From Streptomyces violaceusniger (lineage in GTDB: Bacteria; Actinomycetota; Actinomycetes; Streptomycetales; Streptomycetaceae): DNA of 64,000 nt. The notes under the pieces were generated by a model. The model did no database searches and was not told the DNA's origin. It saw only the letters and a program-made list of their open reading frames with translations. The DNA lies in the NCBI GenBank assembly GCA_005405945.1, contig BJHW01000001.1:5456001-5520000 (forward strand), read 5' to 3'. This document shows positions 19,045 through 28,393 of this stretch, one piece after another (within the stretch, counting starts at the first letter, position 1; each line of letters starts with the position of its first letter). Made by a program: the position numbers and the translations under genes.

Positions 19045-19220
19045 CAAACCGCTACCCCACAATTGGCCCGCACCCGCACCCGCACCCGCACCCACACCCA
19101 CACCCACACCCACACCCACACCCACCGCCATCCAGCCCATGACGCGCTGCAAACCGCTACCCCACAATTGGCCCATGCCCGCACCCGCACCCACCCGCCA
19201 TCCGGCCCATGACGCGCTGC
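19045..19220. repeat. tandem duplication of the HD gene's leader and first codons, with a hexamer microsatellite
   Basis: The segment 19150-19220 (leader plus the first codons of the HD-domain gene, beginning aaaccgctaccccacaattg) is a near copy of 19045-19149. The upstream copy has lost the start codon and carries an expanded run of cacccg and cacccaca-type hexamers, about ten units. Confidence 0.85.
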
Positions 19221-19846
19221 TCACCCGCTGGACGGACCTCCTCACCAGCGCCCGCGACGCCACGACCCCGTCTCCCGTTCCCTACGGCGAAGACCTCCTG
19301 ACCCGCTGGGCCGAGCCCCAGCGCCGCTACCACACCACCGACCACCTGCTCGCGGTCCTGGACCGGGTGGACGAGCTGCTCCCCCACGTCCAGGCCCCCG
19401 ACCCCGCCGCGATCCGCCTGGCCGCCTGGTTCCACGACGCCGTCTACCTCCCCGACCGCTCCACCAACGAGGAACGCAGCGCCCGCCTCGCCGAACGCGC
19501 CCTCCCGGAAGCCGGCGTCCCGGAGCCCCGCGTGGCCGAAACCGTCCGCCTCGTCCTCGTCACGACCGACCACGACCCCGCCGAGGACGACACCAACGCC
19601 GAGGTCCTCTGCGACGCCGACCTCGCCGTCCTGGCGGGCTCCCCCGAGGACTACGGCGCCTACGCGGCGGCGGTCCGCGAGGAGTACTCCTTCGTCCCGG
19701 ACGACGCCTTCCGCGAGGGCCGCGCGAACGTCCTCCGCCATCTGCTGGCCCTGCCCCGCCTCTTCCGCACGCCCGTCGGCCACGACCGCTGGGAGGCCGC
19801 CGCCCGCCACAACATGGCCACTGAGCTGGAGCTGCTCGGTGCGTAA
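19175..19846 (+). CDS. HD-domain metal-dependent phosphohydrolase
   Basis: This 223-residue protein belongs to the predicted HD-superfamily hydrolases (COG4339-like). Metal ligands are visible as YHTTDHLLAVLD near residue 54, AAWFHDAVY near 88 (the HD pair), TTDHDPAEDDTNAEVLCDADLAVLA near 130 and the downstream Asp. Substrate is unknown, probably a nucleotide. The ATG at 19175 starts the conserved protein. A duplicated upstream segment supplies another in-frame ATG at 19139 that would add 12 residues. It lies 57 bases before the conflict-system genes on the same strand but is not obviously part of them. Confidence 0.82.
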   Translation: MPAPAPTRHPAHDALLTRWTDLLTSARDATTPSPVPYGEDLLTRWAEPQRRYHTTDHLLAVLDRVDELLPHVQAPDPAAIRLAAWFHDAVYLPDRSTNEERSARLAERALPEAGVPEPRVAETVRLVLVTTDHDPAEDDTNAEVLCDADLAVLAGSPEDYGAYAAAVREEYSFVPDDAFREGRANVLRHLLALPRLFRTPVGHDRWEAAARHNMATELELLGA

Positions 19847-19903
19847 CATGTGCCGTTCGTGGCTCTAAAGTTGACGGACCATCCGCGCACGCCAGGGGGC
19901 AGC

Positions 19904-20233
19904 ATGGACGACAGCGCAGTACATCTCGATGACCAGGCTCTCCCCTTCTGGGTCGAGGTGACCGAGGACAGCGACGACGACTCGATGGGCATTCTCGGAG
20001 GAGGCAACCCCGAACTGCGCATGGTCCCGCTCGGCCCACTGCGCAAGAACCTCGCCGCGACCGTCGACGCCCTCCAGCAGGTCTTCGCCGACGTCGCCGC
20101 CCGCGGCGGCACCCTCCCGCTCGCGGAGGCCCAGCTGTCCTTCCAGGTCACCGCGAGCGGCGGCGTCCAGCTCATAGGCACCGGCCAGGTCCAGGGCACC
20201 CGAGGGCTCACCCTCACCTTCAAGCGCCCCTGA
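19904..20233 (+). CDS. TRYPCO1-like small protein of a conflict system
   Basis: This 109-residue protein resembles the trypsin-co-occurring domain (CU044_2847-like) proteins. It opens with a beta-hairpin WVEVTEDSDDD, has a central helix PLRKNLAATVDALQQVFADV and ends with two strands, AQLSFQVTASGGVQLIG and GLTLTFKRP. These small proteins accompany caspase, trypsin, STAND or Hsp90-like components in actinobacterial conflict systems, where they are thought to recruit or regulate the effector. The ATG at 19904 follows agggggc. Only 16 bases separate its stop from the caspase gene, so the two are an operon. Family assignment is by motif memory. Confidence 0.7.
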   Translation: MDDSAVHLDDQALPFWVEVTEDSDDDSMGILGGGNPELRMVPLGPLRKNLAATVDALQQVFADVAARGGTLPLAEAQLSFQVTASGGVQLIGTGQVQGTRGLTLTFKRP

Positions 20234-20249
20234 GGCCGCGCGGCGCACC

Positions 20250-23200
20250 ATGACCACACGACACAAGGCGCTGCTCATCGGCGCGAGCGACTACGACGAG
20301 CCGGGCATCCGCTCGCTCCCCTTCGTCCGCGACGACCTCGCACGGCTGTCGGCGGCCCTCACCGAGCGGGGCTTCCACTCGGCGGAGGTCGCGGACTCCA
20401 AGCGCGGGATCACGCTCAACTTCGTCAACGAGCAGGTCAGCCGCTTCCTGCGGGAAGCCAAGCGGGACGACACGCTGTGGATCCTGCTCAGCGGGCACGG
20501 CCAGCACTACGAGGGCACCGACCATCTGATCCCCGAGGACGCCAGCTTTCACGTCCACCCCTTCGCCTCCAGCTGCGTCCCCATCGACTGGAGCAAGGAA
20601 CTCAACGAGACCGCCGCCGCGCGGGTGGTCTTCCTCATCGACGCCTGCCGGGAAGGCATCGAGCAGGACTCGATGGGCCCGGCGGGCATCGAGGGGTGGA
20701 GCAAGCGCAAGCAGGCCGATGCGCTGCGGCGTGAGGTCGCGTATGTGTACGCCTGCTCACCGGGCCAATTCGCGCTGTTCGTACAAGAAGGGGAGACCGT
20801 CCGCGACGGCGTGGACGTCGGAACGTCACCGGGCGAATCCTTCAGCCTCTTCTCCCGCGCCGTGTGCGACGTGGTGACCGATCTCCCGCACGCCATGCAT
20901 CTGGCGGAGTTCGAGGAGACCGCGCAGCGACGCATCGCCGAACTGCACACCGCCTACCGCAAGTCCCGGCCACTACAGCGGCTCCGGGTGCAAACCGACG
21001 CCGAGAAGTCGGGCTTCGCGGTCCTGCCCGGCCCCATCCGCGACGCCCGGGAGCATCCCTGGGTACGCGCGGTCGCCGGCCATCCGGCGTGGGAGCGGAC
21101 CGACCCAGAGCTGTGCGCGGCGCGCGACGCGCTCAAGGAGCTGTGCGTCGAGCACGCGGGGCGGCTGGCCGAGTCGTACGAGCAGAATGCCGCGGCGCTG
21201 CGGGACGACCCGTGGCACGACGCCGAGCTGGCCAAGCGCGTCCACGAGAAGGCCGAATTCCTCACCGGCAAGCTCGCCAAGGACGCCCGGTTGTCGCCAA
21301 CCGAGGCCGCAGTACTGACCCTGATGCCGTTCATCAGCCAGGCGTTCTGGACCCAGGAGGCCGCGCGCCGTACCGCTGCACTCAGTGGTGATGTGGCCGA
21401 CCGAACCCTGGAGGGCGACGCGTTCAGCTCTTTCATCCAGCAATACCCCCGGCTGGACCGCAGGCTTCGACGACTGCGGCAGACGAAGGCGACGGACGAG
21501 TCGGCGCACCACATCCGGTGGTGGCTCTTCCACCGCTGGCTGCTGCAACAACCGGATGTCTACGCGCCGCAAGCCCTCAAAGAACTCCTGGGTCCTGCGT
21601 CCTGCGGGCCGGAACATCCTGCGTGGATGCGCGACGTACTGTCCGGCGATCGCCTCATCCGCTTCATCAAGGATCAGCGCACCGCTCCGTTCGCAACCCC
21701 TCGCCCAGGCGAACTCGCCGACCACGAGGCGATTGCTGCCAGCACCATCCATGAGCACGAGGTCCACGAATCTCTCGTCTCCTGCCTCGCCAAGGCCGCC
21801 CACGCGCTGGCCGTCGACCCGATCGACCTGCCTGAAGTCGTGGCCGAGCACCTGGGCATCTCCGACAGCGTCGACCTGGCCGAACTGCACGCCACTCTGC
21901 GCGAATCCCATTGGCTCGGCTCCGGCGCCGGACGCACTCTGGCCGCCGTTTGCCAACACCCGGCTGTGGAGATCGCCCTCCAGGAGCACGCGCAGCGCGT
22001 CGATTCCCTGCTCCGCGACATCAACCAGTCCTCGGCCAACACGGCTCACCCCCTCGCCTCGCTGAGCACCCTGCCCCCGTACGCCAACGCGGGCCGCGTA
22101 CGCCCCAGCGGCAGCACCCCGCCAATCTCTCCTCCGGCATTCGCTTCCATCTCGCAGAGGACCGCGTCCAGGAGCTGCTGATGGGCGAGGAGCTGTACGG
22201 CGACCGAGGCCTGGCCGTCCGCGAGCTCTACCAAAACGCCCTGGACGCGTGCCGCTATCGGGACGCACGTACCACGTATCTGCGCCGGACGGGTCGGCGG
22301 GTGGAGGAGTGGGAAGGGCTGATCGAATTCGTCCAAGGCGTCGACGAATCGGGCCGTCCCTACTTGGAGTGCCGGGACAACGGCATCGGCATGGGCGTCA
22401 ACGAACTGAGCCGCACGTTCTCACAAGGCGGGGCGCGCTTCGTGGACCTGCCGGAGTATGTCGAGGAGGCCGCCGACTGGGCCGAGCTGGACCCGCCCGT
22501 CGAGCTGTTCCCGAACAGCCGGTTCGGCATCGGCGCGCTCAGCTACTTCATGCTCGCGGACGAAATCACGGTCCATACATGTCGTCTGGACCGTGAGGGT
22601 CGCCCTCAGCGGCTGCTGAAGGTCACGATCGCCGGCCCCGGCAACCTCTTCCGCATCGAAGACGAGGGGCCGGGCGAGTGGGCGGGCACTCGGGTGCGGC
22701 TGCACCTCACCACACAGGCGGCGCAACAGTCGGCGTTGGATCAACTAACCAACGTACTTTGGGTGGCGCCGTACCGGACGACGGTGGTGCATGGGTCTCG
22801 GACGCAGGAGTGGGAGCGGGGAGTCTTGCGGGCGGATCTCGCCGCCCTCTATGAAGAGCGCTACCGGCACCCTAGGCGCAAATTGGGCCATGCCTATCCA
22901 TCGCGTGATCCAAACCTGTGGTGGGCGCAGCACCACGGCGTCGTGCTTGCCGACGGCATCTTGACCGACAACACCGGTCTGCTCTATAGCACGGGCGTGA
23001 TCGTCAACCTGCACGGCAGGGACCGCCCCTCGCTTTCCGTGGACCGACGGCGGATGCGCTCATACAGCTCCGCCCGCGTGCATTCGATGATGCGGGCCGC
23101 GATTCCCAGCCTGTTTGACAGCACATTCCCAGGTGCCCAATCGGTGGTAACCCGCGCCTGGCTGAGTGAAGTGAGTGAGCACACAGTCACCTTCGCCGAC

Positions 23201-24919
23201 GAGGTCACCGATCAGGCAGGAGATGCAGGCGTCACCTGGTCCGTGGACGGCCAAGAGCTGCCTGCGGCGATCACCGGCTTCTTCTCCCCTGACGCCCTAT
23301 TGCTGTCCCTGGTGACGGGTGCGTATTCACCGCCAGTCGGCCACCGGCGGAAATGGCCGTTCCTCGTGCGCATGATCCCCGCTGCAGTCCTCCGGTGGCG
23401 GCTGCACGTCTTGTACACGGCGGGAATCGGCGACGATCCCAACCCTACCGTCCAGTGCACTCAATCGCCACCCAATGCGCGCCCGTCGGACCTGTATCTA
23501 TTGAGCTCCGATCCCGATGGCACTCCCATGGCCTGGGACGGAACAGCCATGTCAGACGCCGCGATATGGCAAATCAGAGGTGAGTTCCTATCCGCATTCC
23601 AGAAGACCGGGTGGCCCATCCTCCAAAGGCTCTTCCACTGGCGGTCGCCGTCCGCTGACGTCACGGCGGCCGATGTCTTCTCCTGCGTAGCACGGACTCA
23701 GCGGTCCGCCGCATATGTCGTAACCCGGCTCAGCCAGCTGGGTTATCGCACGCCAGAGCTTCTCGGTGCGGTGGACGTGGTTGCCGCTGACGTGGCCCTG
23801 CTGAAACCGATTGGCCAACACAAAGGCTGGCTCTCTCCTGGCTCAGTACTCTCGATGGCTCAGATCTCCTACAGCGCAGCCCATGCCGGGTGCTCCCCCT
23901 CCGAGGCCGCCGCACGCCTGACTCAACTCGGCTACCGAATGCCAGACCGCTCGTATCGGACCACACCCTGGGCTCCGGAGGACGCGCAGGTATTGAAGGC
24001 ATTGTGGTTCGACGGCGAGAAGCCCATCTCGGCTGACCGGGCCCACGAGATCTCGACGGCCCGCATCTCCTACCTGGCATTCACTCGAGGGCGGTCGGTT
24101 GGTGCTCTTGTTGAGCTATTACAAGAAGCCGGTTTCGCGACTCCTGCGGAGACAGCGCGGCTCGATCTCGCCCAGGACGACGACAGCATCCTGCTCTCAG
24201 ACGACTTGCCTGTTGATCGGCCCGTCCCCCGCGGACAGCTGGCAGCTCTTGCTCTGCGCCTCGGGCGCCCGGTGTCCGAGGTCGCGCAGCGCCTGACCAC
24301 GCTGGGATTTCGGGTTCCTGATCCGCTCCCTGATGCCGGCATCGTGACCGCCGCGGATGCGGAGCTGTTCAAGAACCGTCGCCGGGTGAGCGGAGCCCGA
24401 TGGCCCGCCGAGGAAGAGCCCCTGGATGTGTTCACCCTCAGGCAACTGGTAGAACGAACCACGACCCCACTGGGCGACCTGACGGGGCGTCTAACAGCCA
24501 TCGGTTACCACATCGCGCCAGACCCTGCGCTGTTGCAGGGGGTAGGCGCAGAACTCACCACTGCGCCGAATCGTAGCCGTAAGGAGCCCATCACTAAAGA
24601 AGAGCTGTATGCAACCGCCCAACTCATCGACAGCAACGTGGACGACGTCGTTGACGGTTTGTCACGGCTCGGGCTGGAAGTCGAACCAATTCCTGACGAG
24701 TTCAGGGCCGACATCGCCGCCGAAGAAGTCCTCGCGGAGGTCCTTGATCCGTACACTTCCGCCACTGCCGAGTCCATGACCCAAGACAGTCGCATCGGCC
24801 CCATCTCACTCCCCGCCCTCGCCTCAGTCGCCATGCGCTACCAGTGCACCTTCCACGAGGTAGCGCTCCTCGCCACGCGGCTCGGCATGACGCACGAGGC
24901 AGAGGACTGGTTCGGGTAA
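20250..24919 (+). pseudogene. caspase - Hsp90-like ATPase - wHTH-repeat conflict protein, frame broken at 22117-22120
   Basis: Repaired, this is one protein of about 1,556 residues. Residues 1-240 are a caspase-like peptidase (C14) with catalytic His83 in LLSGHGQHYEG and Cys133 in FLIDACREG. A helical region reaches to about 620. A GHKL/Hsp90-type ATPase follows, with N-box ELYQNALDAC, DNGIGMG and NSRFGIGALSYFMLAD. The C-terminal third (from about 23650) holds about seven repeats ending in words like RLTQLGYRMPD, matching winged-helix modules associated with bacterial Hsp90-like proteins. One base missing from CCCC at 22117-22120 shifts the frame between the helical region and the ATPase. It is read as an NTP-switched, caspase-killing immune protein; no trigger is known. 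Confidence 0.8.
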
Positions 24920-24930
24920 GGCAGCCAGGG

Positions 24931-25155
24931 TCAGGCGGCGGGGAACTCGTCGCGTATGAGGGTGGAGATAAACGACGACCAGCCCTGTGCCGAGAAGATC
25001 AGCGCCGAGCCGTGGGGGTTCTTGGAGTCGCGGACCGGGATGGCGCCGTGGGTCTGGGCGAAGGTGCGGGAGAACTCGACGCATTGGCCGCCACTGCCAT
25101 CGCTGTAGGTGGATCTGACCCATTGGGCAGCCGTGAGATCCAAGTCGGCGCTCAT
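24931..25155 (-). CDS. DUF397 protein, partner of the Scr1-like regulator
   Basis: This 74-residue protein has the DUF397 layout: WVRSTYSDGSGGQCVEFS near residue 12, then VRDSKNPHGSALIFSAQGW and a final helix. DUF397 proteins are encoded next to Scr1-type XRE regulators in Streptomyces and behave like antitoxin or regulatory partners. Here its ATG originally overlapped the stop of that regulator gene (32081-32938), but a transposon now separates the two. Its ribosome-binding site lies in the stranded last codons of the regulator, so independent translation may be weak. Promoter supply from the transposon end is possible. Confidence 0.88.
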   Translation of the reverse strand: MSADLDLTAAQWVRSTYSDGSGGQCVEFSRTFAQTHGAIPVRDSKNPHGSALIFSAQGWSSFISTLIRDEFPAA

Positions 25156-25231
25156 ACGCGGTACTCCTTCACCAGAGTCTTGATCAGGGCCAGTGATCGA
25201 TCCGGGGACAGCGCGTGCGCCCTGAGCAGAT

Positions 25232-25269
25232 GGGGTCCCGGTAGTTCTCGCCGAAAAAACAACGCTAAG
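25232..25269 (+). repeat. left terminal inverted repeat of the Tn3-family element
   Basis: The 38-bp end starts ggggtcccggtagttctcg and finishes caacgctaag. It pairs with the right end with two mismatches (first base and position 28). It lies just beyond the resolvase stop at 25284. Confidence 0.93.
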
Positions 25270-25283
25270 GGCTGAGTCGCAGG

Positions 25284-26180
25284 TCAGGACGTGGGTTCCA
25301 CTGGGAATGCGGTCGTCTGCTCGTCGTGCTCGCGCAGCATGCGCATGACGGTGGCGGGCGAAGGGTGTTGGCCCTTCTTCGTGCCGGTGGTGATGACGAG
25401 CCGCTTGGCGATGTCGCGCAGGCTCATCTCCTGGTCTCGCAGGTGGAGGGCCATGGCCAGCATGTCTTCGTCGGTGACGCCCGCCCCGCCGATGGTTTTG
25501 CCGCGCTTGTGGGCGGACTCGTGGCCTTCGAGAGTGCGGTCGCGGATGTACTCACGCTCCATGCCAGACATGGCCGCCAGTACGGTGAACACGATGCCGG
25601 ACGGGTCGTGCGATCCCTTCAGCTCGCCGGTGAGGAACTCCAGGCCGACGTCGCTCGCCTTCAGTTCCTCGGCGAGCATGGCGAGTTCGATGCCGCGGCC
25701 GAGTCGTTTGTGCTCGTGGACGACGAGGGTGACGGCGACGCCGGAGGAGCGGATCTCCCCGGCGAGCTTGACGGCGGCCTCCAACTCCGGGCGCTTGGTG
25801 GCGCGGGTGGAGATCTTCTCCGAGAAGACGCGCGTCACCCCGGCCTCGGCGAGGGAGCCCAACTGCGCGTCGAGGGACTGCCGGGCGGTCGAAGCTCGGG
25901 CGTAGCCGAGGCGGACGTGCCCGACCGGTTCGGCGCCGGCGCTCACCGGCCGGGGCAGCTCTGTCCACACCGACCCCGGCTTGCGTACGGCGGGGGTCGG
26001 CACGCTGAGCGCCTTGGCGAGTTGGGGCACGAGGCGGAAGCGGGCGGTGTGGTACTGGATGGCCACCTTGCCCTTGCCGGTCCGGCACGGCGAGCCCGCC
26101 GGGGCCGCACAGGTGGACATCGGGCAGTCGCGCGATTCCACGCGCTTGAAGTCGTCGCTCACAAGCCCCGACTGTTTCAT
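25284..26180 (-). CDS. tnpR: serine resolvase TnpR with zinc-finger-like N-terminus
   Basis: This 298-residue protein should resolve transposition cointegrates by recombination at res. The catalytic domain begins at LGYARASTARQSLDAQ (nucleophile Ser near residue 97), followed by EKISTRATKRPELEAAVK and the helix MEREYIRDRTLEGHESA. The C-terminus carries the helix-turn-helix (MSLRDIAKRLVITTG). About 85 residues precede the catalytic domain and contain CPMSTCAAPAGSPCRT and YHTARF, a pattern seen in small phage-type zinc-binding domains; this extension is unusual for Tn3 resolvases. The gene lies just inside the left inverted repeat, and its putative res site is directly upstream. Confidence 0.9.
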   Translation of the reverse strand: MKQSGLVSDDFKRVESRDCPMSTCAAPAGSPCRTGKGKVAIQYHTARFRLVPQLAKALSVPTPAVRKPGSVWTELPRPVSAGAEPVGHVRLGYARASTARQSLDAQLGSLAEAGVTRVFSEKISTRATKRPELEAAVKLAGEIRSSGVAVTLVVHEHKRLGRGIELAMLAEELKASDVGLEFLTGELKGSHDPSGIVFTVLAAMSGMEREYIRDRTLEGHESAHKRGKTIGGAGVTDEDMLAMALHLRDQEMSLRDIAKRLVITTGTKKGQHPSPATVMRMLREHDEQTTAFPVEPTS

Positions 26181-26290
26181 GAAGGCGTTTCAGCAGTCCA
26201 TCGGTTTGCAGCAACCCATGAAACAGAGAACCCGCTGCATGACTGCTGGACAGCGCCGTGTTTCACGAGCGATCACCTATGAAACGACCT
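26173..26290. promoter_or_regulatory. candidate res site upstream of tnpR
   Basis: Several copies of gtttca or its complement tgaaac lie here. One pair, at 26260-26265 and 26280-26285, forms a 26-bp dyad like a crossover subsite. Another pair (26174-26179 and 26218-26223) brackets a longer spacer. The position between resolvase and the next gene fits a Tn3 resolution site and resolvase operator. Confidence 0.55.
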
Positions 26291-26355
26291 CGGCGTCCGG
26301 CGCCGTCGTCGCTTCAAGCTGGGCAGACGTCCTCACCACCGCCTACGACACCCAC

Positions 26356-27344
26356 TCACGCCTGTGGCCGGCCTGGCCGGTGACGTGTGACACTGCAGGC
26401 GCCCAACCGCCTGCGGTATTCGCCAGGTGGCATCCCGAAGGCGGCTTTGAAGGTCCGGCTGAACACCGCAGCATCGGTAAACCCCAACGCGCTCCGATAG
26501 CTTCGATGGGGTGGCTGGCATAGCCAGGTTGTGCGAGGTCGGTCCGGCACCGGTCCAGCCGGAGTTCCCGGATGTGGGCGCTCACGGTCTGTTTTTCTGG
26601 GCGGAAGAGTTGGTGCAGGTAGCGCACCGAGATGTTGTGGGCGTCGGCGATTGTCTGCGTCGATAATCGAGGTTCCGTCAGATGCGCCTCGATGAAGGCC
26701 TTCACCCGGCGCAGGAGCACGCTCTGCCGGGTCTCCGGCGGCAGCAGACCCTCCCGGTCCGCGAGGCCGCCGAGGAAGGCGGAGGCGAGCTGGACTGCGG
26801 CCGCTCCGAGACGTTCGGCCTCCAGGTCGCTCCACTGGCCGCCGGCCAGCCCTTGGAGGAACCCCGCGAGTAGGGATCCGGTCCCCTGTGCGGGAAGCCG
26901 GCGTGACAGAAGATCCCGCATCGACCGGTCCGGAAGCGGCACCGCAGGTTTCGGCAGGTGGAGGATGGTCAGCCAGCCGCCCTCGGGCATCTGCATCTGC
27001 ACCGGCTGCGACGTGTCGTACAGCAGCAGGTCGCCTGCTCCGACCTGGGCATGGTTGCGTGCCTGGTCCACCACCATGATCCCGCTGGCCATGTAGCCCA
27101 GCTCCCACAACTCGGGATCCGACCGCTGGATCAACCGCGCGGTTCGTCTTGAAGTCAAGGGTGGGAACGACAGGACGGACACCTTGACGGGCCCGAGCTC
27201 CAGTGCAGCGGTCGATCCCTGGAAGTCGTCGCGGTGCTCACTGGCGATGTGTGTGGGTGCGAGATCCTGCATCAGCAGGTCGAGCCACCAGCCGAACCTC
27301 TCAGCCTTCGGCACGTTGGCCGTATGCATCTCGGCCCAGCCCAT
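26356..27344 (-). pseudogene. AraC-family transcriptional regulator, frame broken at 26482-26485
   Basis: This is a 329-residue regulator with an AraC-binding-domain-like N-terminus (ELGYMASGIMVVDQARNHAQ, YDTSQPVQMQMPEGGW) and a C-terminal double helix-turn-helix (FIEAHLTEPRLSTQTIADAH, NISVRYLHQLF). The second HTH, FTDAAVFSRTFKAAFGMPPG, is one frame over. A base added to a GGGG run on the coding strand restores IGARWGFTDAAVFSRTF. The ATG at 27344 has a ggaggg site seven bases before it. It diverges from the secreted-protein gene at 27692 inside the transposon and is likely its regulator. Confidence 0.82.
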
Positions 27345-27691
27345 TGTTCCGCCCTCCGTGCTTGTTGTTCACATCGTGTCAACGACTGTGCGCTCTGTGT
27401 CAATTACCCAAGCCCGGATCAACGGAACACTTCTGGTCTGAGCCAGATTCACCAATCAGAAGGCACGATCAACGAGGTCGTGGCTGCCACCGCTCTAACC
27501 AGCACTTCCGGGTCAGAGAACGCGCACTAACGACACAGGAAGCACCGTATTTGTTCGGTGTGGCGGAGAGGGCCTGCTGAACAACGGTGCAGGCGGCTGG
27601 ACTGGTCGTCGTCGGACCGATCGCCGGGCCGGCGCGATACAGCGGAACATCGCGCTGTACGCATCCGTCACCACAATGAAGGGGAACCCGA
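27345..27691. other. divergent promoter region between AraC regulator and secreted-protein gene
   Basis: This 347-bp gap is more AT-rich than the rest of the window. Near the regulator it holds gtgtcaa words at about 27376 and 27396, spaced by two helical turns, which could be regulator half-sites. No gene is recognised. Confidence 0.4.
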
Positions 27692-28157
27692 ATGCTGAAC
27701 CTCCGAAGGAGCCTCACTCTTTCGACTGCTGCCCTGGTGCTGGGCTCCGGGCTAGCCATCGCGGCCCCCGCTGCCCAGGCGGAGCAGCCGCTCCGTCCCC
27801 CGCCGCATCTGCCCCCAGGCGGACGTCACCGTGCAGTCGTCGCGCAGGGACGTCTGTTTCACCGGGGCCTGCGGCAGCGCGACAGTCACGTTCACCAGTG
27901 AGTACAGCGCGAATGTCAGCATGTCCGTAAAGGACACCGCATGCCGGGACAACAAAAAGGTCAAGATCCGCATTCAGGCGAAGCAGGCCAGGCCAGCAGG
28001 GGGCACGTACACCGAGAACGGACCGTGGCACAAGTACACCAAGGGCTGCGGGGGCTACCAGGTGTGGAACAAGGGGTTCAGGGGCCAACACAAGTTGCTG
28101 AGTATGCGGGTGCAGATCTGCAACGGCGGCCGTTGCGAGACCTCCTCCTGGATGTGA
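27692..28157 (+). pseudogene. small secreted cysteine-rich protein, two frame breaks (27797-27801, 27812-27816)
   Basis: A clear signal peptide (LNLRRSLTLSTAALVLGSGL then AIAAPAAQA, cleavage after AQA) is followed by a mature domain of about 125 residues in another frame. It has VCFTGACGSATVTF, DTACRDNKKVKIRIQAKQ and a tail with KGCGGYQVWN and ICNGGRCETSSW, giving six cysteines. Adding one C to each of two nearby CCCCC runs joins the signal peptide to the domain as AEQPLRPPAASAPQADVTVQ, giving 155 residues. No family is recognised. It is transposon cargo beside a divergent AraC gene. The start has a gaaggggaa ribosome-binding site. Confidence 0.65.
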
Positions 28158-28393
28158 CACGCGAGATGACCCGGCGCCGGCGAGATCCGTAACGGCTTGG
28201 TCCACCTCCGCGCGTCGTCATGGGCGTCGATGGCGACCGCGGCACCGCCGGACACCCCCACGGGGCCGTGACCGGTACCCACTTCGCCCGCGCCTTCGTC
28301 ATCCCGTTACCTGACTGACCCCGCGTCCAGGGTGTCCGTCCTCGGCCCCGGCGCCGCCCTCCTCTTGTGGGCCGGCGCCGGGGCCGATGCGTC

